64,000 nt of DNA from JAXGOI01 sp040767605 (GTDB taxonomy: Bacteria; Bacillota; Dehalobacteriia; UBA4068), in contig JAXGOI010000001.1 in NCBI GenBank assembly GCA_040767605.1, forward strand, positions 1,736,001-1,800,000, read 5' to 3'. Under the pieces are notes generated by a model. It was not told where the DNA came from. It searched no databases and saw only the letters and a program-made list of their open reading frames with translations. Shown here piece after piece: positions 43,446 to 52,041 of this stretch. Position 1 is the stretch's first letter. The number at the start of each line of letters is the position of its first letter. Both the position numbers and the translations under genes were made by a program.

Positions 43446-43664
43446 ATGAAACATAATCTAAAAATTAGTGTTTCTAAGAAACCACAGACAGGCGGACTTG
43501 TTACCTACCGTAATGTGTCCGTAAGGGAACGAATTCTTCGCTTTCTTTTAGGGAGCAACCAGCGTGTAACGATTGTGATCCCTGGAGATAGCATCGAGGA
43601 ACTCTCTATCTGTGAAATGACGAAAGGAGGTACTGACCTTGAGCAAAATAAAATTACTGCTTGA
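43446..43664 (+). CDS. small conserved phage protein
   Basis: 72 residues, KHNLKISVSKKPQTGGLVTY at the start, then RERILRFLLGSNQRVTIVIPGDSI. ATG 43446 is set by gaggtg at 43434-43439. It leads the replication operon and overlaps the next gene. No known function. Confidence 0.7.
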   Translation: MKHNLKISVSKKPQTGGLVTYRNVSVRERILRFLLGSNQRVTIVIPGDSIEELSICEMTKGGTDLEQNKITA

Positions 43665-43956
43665 AGTGGTGAATGATATGCGAAGTCTTGCTGACAGCAT
43701 ACAGGCAGTTTGCGATGCGATGACAGAAGGAGATCCTGCTCCAGGTGCAAAAGCTGCCACTGAACAAGAACCAGTAAAAGAGCCGGATATCCCACTGGAA
43801 AAAGTGCGTATGGTACTTGCTGAAAAGAGCCAACTTGGATTTACCGCCGAAGTGCGAGGACTCATTCAGAAGTATGGTGCAGACAAGTTAAGTGCTGTTG
43901 ATAAGGCGTATTATTCTGACATCTTGAAAGATGCGGAGGAGCTTGGAAATGGGTAA
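43639..43956 (+). CDS. conserved phage protein upstream of DUF2800
   Basis: 105 residues from TTG 43639 with aaaggagg upstream. The C-terminal half, PLEKVRMVLAEKSQLGFTAEV followed by RGLIQKYGADKL, is a helical phage domain that helps order replication proteins by synteny. Databases often call it rrp5-like; there is no reason to link it to rRNA. Overlaps DUF2800 by 8 bp. Confidence 0.7.
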   Translation: MSKIKLLLEVVNDMRSLADSIQAVCDAMTEGDPAPGAKAATEQEPVKEPDIPLEKVRMVLAEKSQLGFTAEVRGLIQKYGADKLSAVDKAYYSDILKDAEELGNG

Positions 43957-45085
43957 TCATGCAATATTATCTGCATCCTCATCCCACAGGTGGCTCAACT
44001 GCCTACCCTCTGCAAGACTTGAACTGGAGTTTGAAGACCAAAGTGGTGAGGCAGCAAAAGAAGGCACAGCGGCTCATGACCTGTGTGAACACAAACTAAA
44101 AAAGGCACTTCATATGAGAAGTCAGCGACCTATCTCTGAGTATAACTCTGATGAGATGGAGGAATGTACAGATGCTTACGTTGACTTCGTTATGGAGCAG
44201 GTGGAACTTGCAAGAAAGTCTTGCACAGATCCTATCGTTCTTATTGAACAACGTCTTGACTTCTCTTGTTATGTTCCAGATGGTTTTGGGACAGGAGACT
44301 GTGTAATCATTTCAGATGACAGACTTCACATCGTAGACTTTAAATATGGACTGGGTGTGCTAGTTGATGCAGTGGACAATCCACAGATGAAGCTCTATGC
44401 CCTAGGAGCACTTGGAATCTATGATCACCTGTACGACATTAAAGAAGTGTCCATGACGATCTTTCAGCCTAGAAGAGAAAATGTCAGCACCTGGACAATA
44501 CCGGTGGAAGAACTAAAAGGCTGGGCGGAAGAGGAACTAAAGCCTAGGGCGGTCAAGGCCTTTAATGGTGAGGGTGAATACATCCCCGGTCCATGGTGTA
44601 CCTTCTGTAAAGCGGCAAACAGATGTCGGGCCAGAGCCGAAGAAAAGCTAAAACTTGCAGAGAAAGAATTCAAGATTCCACCTCTGCTGACGGATGCTGA
44701 GATAGAAGAAATCTTACTTATTCTTCCCGACCTTACCAAGTGGGCGAATGAAATAACAGCCTATGCCACTGATGCAGCAGTCAATCACGGTAAAGAGTGG
44801 AACGGTTTTAAAGTTGTGGAAGGTCGCTCGGTTCGCAAGTACAAAGATGAAGGAGCCATTGCAGAAAAAGCCGTGGCAGGTGGATATAAGGACATTTACA
44901 GAAAGAGCCTTATTCCGCTGACAGAGATGCAAAAACTGATGGGTAAATCCAAATTTGAGGAACTCCTCGGTGACCTCATTTACAAACCACCGGGTAAGCC
45001 GACTCTTGTTCCAAACTCAGATAAAAGACCGGCAATGAACGTAGCAGATGCTAAAAACGAATTTAACGAAATTATGGAGGATTAA
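43949..45085 (+). CDS. DUF2800 family RecB/Cas4-like nuclease
   Basis: 378 residues. HAILSASSSHRWLNCLPSARL at the start, then GTAAHDLCEH, GTGDCVIISDDRLHIVDFKYG (PD-(D/E)xK core with D-F-K) and a Cys cluster CTFCKAANRCRARAE typical of iron-sulphur Cas4/AddB-like nucleases. It likely acts as exonuclease in phage recombination with the DUF2815 protein. Start 43949 has gcggagg as ribosome binding site. Confidence 0.88.
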   Translation: MGNHAILSASSSHRWLNCLPSARLELEFEDQSGEAAKEGTAAHDLCEHKLKKALHMRSQRPISEYNSDEMEECTDAYVDFVMEQVELARKSCTDPIVLIEQRLDFSCYVPDGFGTGDCVIISDDRLHIVDFKYGLGVLVDAVDNPQMKLYALGALGIYDHLYDIKEVSMTIFQPRRENVSTWTIPVEELKGWAEEELKPRAVKAFNGEGEYIPGPWCTFCKAANRCRARAEEKLKLAEKEFKIPPLLTDAEIEEILLILPDLTKWANEITAYATDAAVNHGKEWNGFKVVEGRSVRKYKDEGAIAEKAVAGGYKDIYRKSLIPLTEMQKLMGKSKFEELLGDLIYKPPGKPTLVPNSDKRPAMNVADAKNEFNEIMED

Positions 45086-45090
45086 ATATT

Positions 45091-45642
45091 ATGGCAAATA
45101 TGCAAAACAAAACAAAAGTTATCACAGGTGTAAACTCAAGATTTTCTTACTTCCACGGATGGGAGCCTGTATCTATTAATGGTGGTGCAGAAAAGTACAG
45201 CGTATCCGTCCTTATTCCAAAGGATGACAAGGAAACCATTAATGCTATCCATGCAGCAGTTGATGCTGCCATTGAGGAAGGTATCGCAAAGTTTGGTGGT
45301 AAGAAACCAAATAAGGCAGCCATTAAACTACCGCTGCGTGATGGTGATGTAGAGCGTGATGATGAGGCTTATAAAGGCCATTACTTTATCAATGCGAATA
45401 GCAAGACAGCGCCACAGATTGTAGACAAAAGTGTTAAGCCGATACTGGATCGTAGCGAGGTATACAGCGGTTGTTATGGTAGGGTTTCTCTTAACTTCTA
45501 TGCTTTCAACTCAAATGGTAATAAAGGTGTAGCTTGTGGTCTTGGTAACATTCAAAAAATTAGAGACGGAGAACCTCTAGGCGGTAAGACTTCTGCAGTA
45601 GATGATTTTACGACTCTTGTCGATGATGACTTCCTTGCCTAA
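45091..45642 (+). CDS. DUF2815 single-strand DNA-binding-like protein
   Basis: 183 residues. VITGVNSRFSYFHGWEP, VLIPKDDKETI, KGHYFINANSKTAPQIVD and SGCYGRVSLNFYAFNSNGNKG are typical of DUF2815, an OB-fold group linked to DNA binding in phage replication. 5 bp after DUF2800. Confidence 0.85.
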   Translation: MANMQNKTKVITGVNSRFSYFHGWEPVSINGGAEKYSVSVLIPKDDKETINAIHAAVDAAIEEGIAKFGGKKPNKAAIKLPLRDGDVERDDEAYKGHYFINANSKTAPQIVDKSVKPILDRSEVYSGCYGRVSLNFYAFNSNGNKGVACGLGNIQKIRDGEPLGGKTSAVDDFTTLVDDDFLA

Positions 45643-45661
45643 AAGGAATAGAAAACTTGAT

Positions 45662-45694
45662 GGTGGTGGAGGTCTTACCTCTGCCACCTTTTTT
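45662..45694 (+). terminator. terminator between DUF2815 and DNA polymerase
   Basis: ggtggtggaggt (45662-45673) pairs with acctctgccacc (45677-45688) with two G-U pairs, followed by six T. It partly separates polymerase expression from the genes before it. Confidence 0.65.
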
Positions 45695-45715
45695 CATTTA
45701 GGAAAGGTGGTAGCT

Positions 45716-47656
45716 ATGAAGAACTTAGAAATTGATATCGAAACCTATTCTTCTACCAATCTACAAAAAAGTGGTGTTTATCGTTACGTAGAAGCAGATG
45801 ATTTTGAGGTGATGCTGTTTGGTTATGCGGTTGACGGTGATGAAGTTAAGGTCATCGATTTGATGAATGGAGAAAAGATTCCAAAAGAAATCCTAGATGC
45901 CTTAACCGATGAAACCATTACGAAGTGGGCATTTAATGCTCAGTTTGAGCGAGTATGCCTTTCACGTTATTTGGGCTATCCCACTGGGACTTATCTAAAT
46001 CCTTCCTCATGGAAATGTTCCATGGTTTGGTCTGCCTATATGGGTTTACCTCTTTCTTTAGAAGGTGTAGGTGCAGTGCTAGGACTTGAAAAGCAAAAGC
46101 TGACAGAGGGTAAAGACCTGATACGATATTTTTGTCTTCCATGTACTCCGACTAAAACAAATGGTGGTAGGACCCGTAACCTACCCACTGATGAAATCGA
46201 TAAGTGGCAAAAGTTCAAAGCATATAACAAGCGTGATGTGGAGGCAGAAATCCAGATACAACAAAGATTGATCAAGTTTCCAGTGCCAGAGGACATCTGG
46301 GATGAGCATCATCTCGACCAAGAAATTAACGATCGAGGCATAAAGGTTGATATGGATTTTGTTAAGCAGGCCATCGCTATGGATGACATCTCTCATGAAA
46401 AACTACTAACCGCCATGCAGCAGATAACACATCTCGAAAACCCAAACTCCGTACAACAGATGAAAGGCTGGCTTTCAGATAACGGTCTAGAGATGGAGAC
46501 ACTCGGGAAAAAGGCTGTCGCTGAGAAACTTGAGGAAACAGATGGTGAACTAAATGAAGTTCTTTCACTTCGTCAGCAACTGGCAAAATCCTCGGTAAAG
46601 AAATATACAGCAATGGAAAATGCGGTTTGTGCAGATTCTCGCGCCAGGGGAATGTTTCAGTTTTATGGAGCTAACAGAACCGGTCGCTTTGCCGGTAGGC
46701 TTGTGCAATTGCAAAATCTCCCTCAGAACCATATGCCAGATTTAAAAGAGGCGCGAACTATTGTCAGAAATGGTGATGTTGAAACACTAGAACTGCTCTA
46801 TGAAGATATACCCGATACACTCTCACAACTAATTCGTACAGCCTTTGTACCAAAAGAAGGTCATAAGTTTATTGTGGCTGACTTTTCAGCCATTGAGGCT
46901 CGTGTGCTTTCATGGCTTGCAGGTGAGACATGGCGAACGGATGTATTTGCTAGTGGTGGTGATATCTACTGTGCATCTGCCTCACAGATGTTTGGTGTTT
47001 CCGTTGAAAAGCATGGTGTGAACGGTCACTTGAGACAGAAGGGTAAAATCGCTGAATTGGCACTTGGCTATGGTGGTTCTGTTGGTGCATTAAAAGCCAT
47101 GGGCGCATTAGAGATGGGGCTTGAAGAGGAAGAATTAAAACCGCTTGTGAATGCCTGGAGAATGTCTAATCCCAACATCACACAGTTCTGGTGGGATGTA
47201 GATCGGGCGGCTAAACAATGCGTAAAGGAAAATAAATCACAAGAAACCCATGGCATCGAGTTTCATTGTCTTAGTGGCATGCTTTTTATCATTCTTCCCT
47301 CAGGTAGACGGCTTGCCTATGTAAAACCTCGAATCGGTGAGAATCAGTTTGGTGGTGAGTCCGTGACCTATGAAGGAGTAGGTGGAACAAAGAAATGGGA
47401 GCGTCTTGAAAGTTACGGTCCTAAGTTTGTAGAGAATATTGTTCAAGCTATATCCCGTGATATTTTGATGTATTCAATGAAGATGCTTAGTACTTATCGT
47501 ATTGTGGCTCATGTCCATGATGAAGTCATTATTGAAGCCAATTCTAAAATATCTGTTAATGAAGTATGTAAACAGATGAGTCAAGTGCCACCTTGGGCAA
47601 AAGGGCTGCTCCTTGATGCCGATGGCTATGAATGTGAATTTTATCAAAAAGATTAA
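45716..47656 (+). CDS. family A DNA polymerase (phage)
   Basis: 646 residues. The 3'-5' exonuclease starts with LEIDIETYS (D7, E9). Polymerase motif A is VADFSAIEARVLSWLAGE near residue 388, and motif C is HVHDEVI near 598. There is no 5'-3' exonuclease domain. It replicates phage DNA together with VapE. ATG 45716 follows ggaaaggtgg. Confidence 0.92.
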   Translation: MKNLEIDIETYSSTNLQKSGVYRYVEADDFEVMLFGYAVDGDEVKVIDLMNGEKIPKEILDALTDETITKWAFNAQFERVCLSRYLGYPTGTYLNPSSWKCSMVWSAYMGLPLSLEGVGAVLGLEKQKLTEGKDLIRYFCLPCTPTKTNGGRTRNLPTDEIDKWQKFKAYNKRDVEAEIQIQQRLIKFPVPEDIWDEHHLDQEINDRGIKVDMDFVKQAIAMDDISHEKLLTAMQQITHLENPNSVQQMKGWLSDNGLEMETLGKKAVAEKLEETDGELNEVLSLRQQLAKSSVKKYTAMENAVCADSRARGMFQFYGANRTGRFAGRLVQLQNLPQNHMPDLKEARTIVRNGDVETLELLYEDIPDTLSQLIRTAFVPKEGHKFIVADFSAIEARVLSWLAGETWRTDVFASGGDIYCASASQMFGVSVEKHGVNGHLRQKGKIAELALGYGGSVGALKAMGALEMGLEEEELKPLVNAWRMSNPNITQFWWDVDRAAKQCVKENKSQETHGIEFHCLSGMLFIILPSGRRLAYVKPRIGENQFGGESVTYEGVGGTKKWERLESYGPKFVENIVQAISRDILMYSMKMLSTYRIVAHVHDEVIIEANSKISVNEVCKQMSQVPPWAKGLLLDADGYECEFYQKD

Positions 47657-47672
47657 AGAAATCATCAGATTT

Positions 47673-47704
47673 CACCTCCTGCCGTGGCTACTAGGTAGGA
47701 GGTG
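47673..47704 (+). promoter_or_regulatory. hairpin sequestering a ribosome binding site
   Basis: cacctcct (47673-47680) pairs perfectly with aggaggtg (47697-47704), which is the whole Shine-Dalgarno sequence for ATG 47712. The 16-nt loop gccgtggctactaggt matches the loop at 43388-43404. It is the clearest member of the repeated hairpin family. Confidence 0.65.
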
Positions 47705-47711
47705 TTTTTCT

Positions 47712-47927
47712 ATGAACATTTTTGAAGTAAAAGATGGTTGTCCTTTAAAGGGCAAGACCGAACAGATGACAGAGGAAGAATTACAGAGGGAATATGACTT
47801 TCACATAGCCGAGAGTATTATCGCAAACCTATATAAAGAAGGTAAAATTACAGTGGATGAATTACACAAAATATCAGCCTTGAACAGGCAGAAATTCTCT
47901 CCCCGTTTAGCCGAGATTATGTCCTAA
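47712..47927 (+). CDS. small helical phage protein
   Basis: 71 residues. EELQREYDFHIAESIIANLY then KEGKITVDELHKISALNRQKFSPRLAEI is a common short protein upstream of recombinase operons in Firmicute elements. It resembles a SHOCT-like helical hairpin. Unknown role. Its translation is likely regulated by the hairpin over its ribosome binding site. Confidence 0.7.
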   Translation: MNIFEVKDGCPLKGKTEQMTEEELQREYDFHIAESIIANLYKEGKITVDELHKISALNRQKFSPRLAEIMS

Positions 47928-47930
47928 AAA

Positions 47931-47966
47931 GCTTGCTATTAATAGCTTTTAGAGTGATGTATGTAA
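47931..47966 (+). promoter_or_regulatory. promoter-like element of the recombinase operon
   Basis: gcttgctat followed by ttttagagtgatgtatgta, the second copy of the element at 21571-21606. TTGCTA and ATGTAT are 18 bp apart. It lies directly before the recombinase cassette. Confidence 0.45.
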
Positions 47967-47985
47967 TGGGCGAAAGCGAGGTGAG

Positions 47986-49551
47986 ATGATGAAAAAGATA
48001 ACAAAAATAGATGAACTGCCCCAGGGACAGCTACCTAATACGAAACTTAGGGTTGCCGCCTATGCTAGAGTCTCAACCGATAGTGATGAACAACTTGAAA
48101 GCCTTAAAGCACAGCGTGAACACTATGAGCGCTATATTAAGTCTAATCCAGAATGGGTATTTGCTGGTCTTTATTATGACGAAGGGATCTCCGGCACCAA
48201 GATGGAGAAACGGACTGAACTGCTCCGTATGATACGAGATTGTAAGCAAGGTCGGATTGATTTTATTATCACCAAATCAATCAGCCGCTTTGCTCGTAAT
48301 ACAGTAGATTGTCTAGAGTTAGTAAGAAAACTGATTGATATCGGTGTTTATATTTATTTTGAAAAAGAGAATCTAAATACGGGTGATATGGAAAGTGAAC
48401 TGATGCTTTCTATTCTTTCAGGGTTTGCTGCAGAAGAGTCTGCATCCATTTCACAAAACAGCAAGTGGTCCATTCAAAAGAGATTTCAAAATGGCAGCTA
48501 TATTGGTACTCCGCCTTATGGCTATACCAATATAGATGGTGAAATGGTAATTGTCCCAGAGGAAGCTGAAATCATCAAACGTATTTTTTCGGAGTGCCTT
48601 TCAGGGAAAGGTGGAGGTACTATAGCAAGAGGTTTGAACAAAGACAAAATCCCAGCAAGAAGAGGTAATCACTGGAGTGCAGGCACGGTGATAGACATGC
48701 TCCGAAACGAAAAATACATGGGAGATGTTTTGTTACAAAAGACTTACACCGATAGTAACTACAACCGCCATCCAAACACAGGGGAAAAAGACCAATACTA
48801 CTACAAGGATAATCATGAACCTATTATAAGTAGAGAAGACTTTGCTAAGGCACAAGATCTCATTGATGAAAGAGCCAAGATGAAGTGTAAGGGCGTGAAA
48901 AAGAACGTTTATCTTAATCGATATGCTTTAAGTGGCAAGATTGTCTGTGGAGAGTGTGGTCGCAATTTTAGGAGAAAGACAAACTACTCAGCTGGTAGGA
49001 GTTACATTGCTTGGAGTTGCATCGGTCATATCGAAGACAAAGAGAGCTGCTCCATGTTGTTCTTGCGAGATGGAGAAATAAAAGCCACATTTACCACCAT
49101 GATGAATAAGCTTGCTTTCAGCAGCAAGCTAATCCTAGAGCCACTTTTCAAATCAATTAGCCAAATCGATGAAGAAAGCGACCGTGAAAGAATGGATGCT
49201 ATTGATAAGCGAATGGAGCAGCTCATGGAAGAACGCAACACCCTTATTACACTGATGGCCAAAGGTTTCCTTGAGCCAGCTCTTTTTAATCAGGAACGAA
49301 ATGTTTTAGATAGTGAGATGAAAAATCTTTCAACTGAAAAAACAAACCTTGTATCAAATTCCGCGAGTGAGATTTTGCGAGCAAACGATATAAAGGACCT
49401 CATTGATTACGTGTCAGCAGATAATTTTAATGGTGACTACACGGAAGAATTATTTGAAGAATTTGTAGAAAACATCATTGTAAATTCCAGGGATGAGCTG
49501 ACATTCAATTTGAAATGCGGTCTTTCCCTGAAAGAAAAGGTGGTGAGATAA
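47986..49551 (+). CDS. large serine recombinase 1
   Basis: 521 residues. The N-terminal resolvase domain has the catalytic serine in AAYARVSTD (Ser30) and the R-F-A-R-N motif. The recombinase domain contains GTPPYGYTNIDGEMVIVPEEA, the zinc ribbon CGECGRNFRR, and a C-terminal coiled coil. Probably a subunit of the integrase/excisionase machinery. Start is one of two tandem ATGs (47986 or 47989). The next gene begins right after its stop. Confidence 0.93.
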   Translation: MMKKITKIDELPQGQLPNTKLRVAAYARVSTDSDEQLESLKAQREHYERYIKSNPEWVFAGLYYDEGISGTKMEKRTELLRMIRDCKQGRIDFIITKSISRFARNTVDCLELVRKLIDIGVYIYFEKENLNTGDMESELMLSILSGFAAEESASISQNSKWSIQKRFQNGSYIGTPPYGYTNIDGEMVIVPEEAEIIKRIFSECLSGKGGGTIARGLNKDKIPARRGNHWSAGTVIDMLRNEKYMGDVLLQKTYTDSNYNRHPNTGEKDQYYYKDNHEPIISREDFAKAQDLIDERAKMKCKGVKKNVYLNRYALSGKIVCGECGRNFRRKTNYSAGRSYIAWSCIGHIEDKESCSMLFLRDGEIKATFTTMMNKLAFSSKLILEPLFKSISQIDEESDRERMDAIDKRMEQLMEERNTLITLMAKGFLEPALFNQERNVLDSEMKNLSTEKTNLVSNSASEILRANDIKDLIDYVSADNFNGDYTEELFEEFVENIIVNSRDELTFNLKCGLSLKEKVVR

Positions 49552-49968
49552 ATGGCATATATTCCATATGGATACAAAATTCAAGACGGAGTGGTTACTG
49601 TCGATGAAAAGGCAGCAGGTCAAGTAAAGGTATTCTTTGAGAAATACATTTCAGGACTATCCCTTACAGTGGCTGGCGAACAGGCAGGTATTGATAAGAC
49701 ACACTCTGTGATGGGACGCATTTTGAAAAACGTCAACTATCTTGGAAATGATACGTATCCAGCAATTATTGATAAAGAGATATTTGATAAAGCTGAAGAA
49801 GTTAGAGATAAGCGTGCAAAGGATTTAGGACGAGTGGTAGAGCTTGCCGCTTTCACCTCTCCCCCTCCTAAAGAACGATTTAAAATGAGAAAGGCAGATA
49901 ATAAGATGCCAGTTGATCCTTTTGAACGAGCAGAATACTTATATAGTCTGATAGAAAGCGAGGAATAA
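49552..49968 (+). CDS. recombinase-domain protein without catalytic domain
   Basis: 138 residues. It has the recombinase (DNA-binding) segment YIPYGYKIQDGVVTVDEKAA and SVMGRILKNVNYLGNDTYPA but no resolvase domain and no catalytic serine. The start is immediately after the upstream stop and the stop is 1 bp before the next gene, so all three are cotranslated. The frame is intact, so it is not simply debris; it may be an accessory DNA-binding subunit. Confidence 0.8.
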   Translation: MAYIPYGYKIQDGVVTVDEKAAGQVKVFFEKYISGLSLTVAGEQAGIDKTHSVMGRILKNVNYLGNDTYPAIIDKEIFDKAEEVRDKRAKDLGRVVELAAFTSPPPKERFKMRKADNKMPVDPFERAEYLYSLIESEE

Positions 49969-49969
49969 A

Positions 49970-51550
49970 GTGACAGAGAAAAATATAATGGTTATTCCTG
50001 CTCGTAAAAGAGTAGGAAGTACAGCCGCAAAAGAAAAGATAAAGAAACTTCGTGTTGCTGCCTATTGCCGTGTTTCTACAGAAACAGAAGAACAAAATTC
50101 TAGTTATGAGGTTCAGGTCGCACACTATACAGAGTTTATAAAGAAAAATACTGAATGGGAGTTTGCCGGCATCTTTGCAGATGATGGTATATCAGGTACA
50201 AACACTAAAAAGCGTGACGAATTTAATCGTATGATTGCAGAGTGTATGGACGGTAATATCGACATGGTTATTACAAAATCCATCAGCCGATTTGCACGTA
50301 ACACCCTAGACTGCCTTCAGTACATTAGACAGCTCAAAGATAAGAACATATCCGTCTATTTTGAGAAAGAAAACATCAACACAATGGATGCCAAGGGTGA
50401 GGTTTTGCTGACTATTATGGCATCTTTGGCACAACAGGAAAGCCAGAGCCTTTCACAAAACGTTAAGCTTGGACTTCAATACCGATACCAACAAGGAAAG
50501 GTGCAGGTCAACCATAAGCGATTTATGGGCTACACCAAAGATGAAGATGGAAATTTAATCATTGTTCCCGAAGAAGCTGAGGTTATCAAACGTATCTACC
50601 GAGAATACCTTGAAGGTCAGAGTCTAGTAGGCATTGGTCGAGGTCTTGAAAAGGATGGTATTTTAACAGCAGCAGGAAAACCAAAATGGCGACCGGAATC
50701 AGTTAAGAAGATCCTTCAAAACGAAAAATACATCGGAGATGCCCTTCTTCAAAAGACCGTCACAGTAGATTTTCTGACCAAGAAAAGAGTTAAGAACGAA
50801 GGTCATGTTCCACAGTATTATGTTGAAAATAGCCATGAAGCGATCATCCCCAAAGAATTATTCCTACAAGTTCAGGAGGAAATTCATCGAAGAAGCAATA
50901 TCTACACAGGAGAAGGTAAGAACAAACGAATTTATAGTAGTAAGTACGCTTTAAGTGCCATCACCTTCTGTGGAGATTGTGGCGATATTTATAGGAGGAC
51001 CTATTGGAATATTCATGGCAGAAAAGAATTTGTCTGGCGATGCGTGACTAGAATCGAGCAGGGTCCTGAAGTCTGTAAGAACCGAACCGTAAAAGAAGAT
51101 GAACTCTATGGTGCTGTAATGACTGCGATTAATAGGCTGCTTGCAGGTGGCAATAACATGATAAAAACACTGGAAGAAAATATTCATGCGGTGATTGGAG
51201 AAACGACAGAATACCAAATTTCAGAGATTAACAACTTACTGGAGGAAAAGCAAAAAGAAATCATCAAGCTGGCTAACATGGGTCAAGGCTATGAACACCT
51301 AGCAGAAGAGATTGATGAGCTGAGAGACAAGCGACAGACCCTTTTAGTAGAAGACGCCTCTCTTAGTGGCGAGAATGAGCGAATCAATGAGTTGATTGAA
51401 TTTATCCGCAAGAACAAATTCCGCACCTTAGAATATGATGATAAGCTTGTGAGGAAGATAATCCAGAATGTTACAGTCTACGAAGATAACTTCATCATAG
51501 CTTTCAAATCTGGCATTGAAATGGAAATATGTAAATGTTGTGATATATGA
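49970..51550 (+). CDS. large serine recombinase 2
   Basis: 526 residues. Catalytic Ser36 in AAYCRVSTE, R-F-A-R-N motif, recombinase domain, zinc ribbon C334xxC337, and a long coiled coil towards the C-terminus. GTG start. It lies closest to the right junction, as expected for the integrase. The C-terminal third is duplicated in diverged form at 53735-54307. Confidence 0.93.
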   Translation: MTEKNIMVIPARKRVGSTAAKEKIKKLRVAAYCRVSTETEEQNSSYEVQVAHYTEFIKKNTEWEFAGIFADDGISGTNTKKRDEFNRMIAECMDGNIDMVITKSISRFARNTLDCLQYIRQLKDKNISVYFEKENINTMDAKGEVLLTIMASLAQQESQSLSQNVKLGLQYRYQQGKVQVNHKRFMGYTKDEDGNLIIVPEEAEVIKRIYREYLEGQSLVGIGRGLEKDGILTAAGKPKWRPESVKKILQNEKYIGDALLQKTVTVDFLTKKRVKNEGHVPQYYVENSHEAIIPKELFLQVQEEIHRRSNIYTGEGKNKRIYSSKYALSAITFCGDCGDIYRRTYWNIHGRKEFVWRCVTRIEQGPEVCKNRTVKEDELYGAVMTAINRLLAGGNNMIKTLEENIHAVIGETTEYQISEINNLLEEKQKEIIKLANMGQGYEHLAEEIDELRDKRQTLLVEDASLSGENERINELIEFIRKNKFRTLEYDDKLVRKIIQNVTVYEDNFIIAFKSGIEMEICKCCDI

Positions 51551-51632
51551 AGATAAACTCACGTTAAATTCAAATCAAAAGTCAGAATTGATATAGAGTT
51601 GTAATCTTTAGAAAGAAAGCAGAAAAATTATA

Positions 51633-51886
51633 TTGGATTTTCGAAGATAATATGATACAATAAAATTACTTGGAGGTGGAAGAATGTATAACTTTTCTTG
51701 CTAACTATATGATGCATAATAAGATATTTAAAGAAACGGCTATAGAACCGTTTGTTTTGTTATGCAAATTGCAAGAAAGTTAAGTATTCGACACTCAATA
51801 ATACATTACAGTAACCTTATGTTTAACAAAAGGTAATAATAGTATTTGTTTTTGAGCCGTAAGAATTTACTTTCTTGCGGCTTTTA
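51633..51886 (+). promoter_or_regulatory. promoter, leader peptide and attenuators of lsa(E)
   Basis: TTGGAT (51633-51638) and TACAAT (51656-51661) are 17 bp apart. A leader peptide of six codons (MYNFSC, 51684-51704) with ttggaggtgg upstream is followed by hairpin aaacgg/ccgttt (51734-51753, then tgtttt) and terminator agccgtaagaa/ttcttgcggct (51855-51882, then tttt). This is the usual design of drug-inducible ABC-F genes: ribosome stalling on the peptide prevents early termination. The rest of 51551-52041 shows no gene. Confidence 0.65.
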
Positions 51887-52041
51887 ATATTTGTAAAAGA
51901 AAGGAAGATAAATGTGATAGACAATGATACTATGTCATTCATGACAAAATCCATGCAGAGTTGGATAACATTATAGAGTAATTAATGCCGAAAACCGACT
52001 TTGCTTATAAAATTTTTATAATGTAAGGGAGGAAGAAATAC

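Noticed and set aside
43639..43956. rRNA biogenesis (rrp5-like) function
   Set aside because: This name circulates for such phage proteins, but size, phage synteny and sequence give no support for a ribosome role.
49552..49968. Small recombinase as a pseudogene
   Set aside because: The frame is complete with its own start and stop, precisely spaced to both neighbours, and has no sign of truncation scars.
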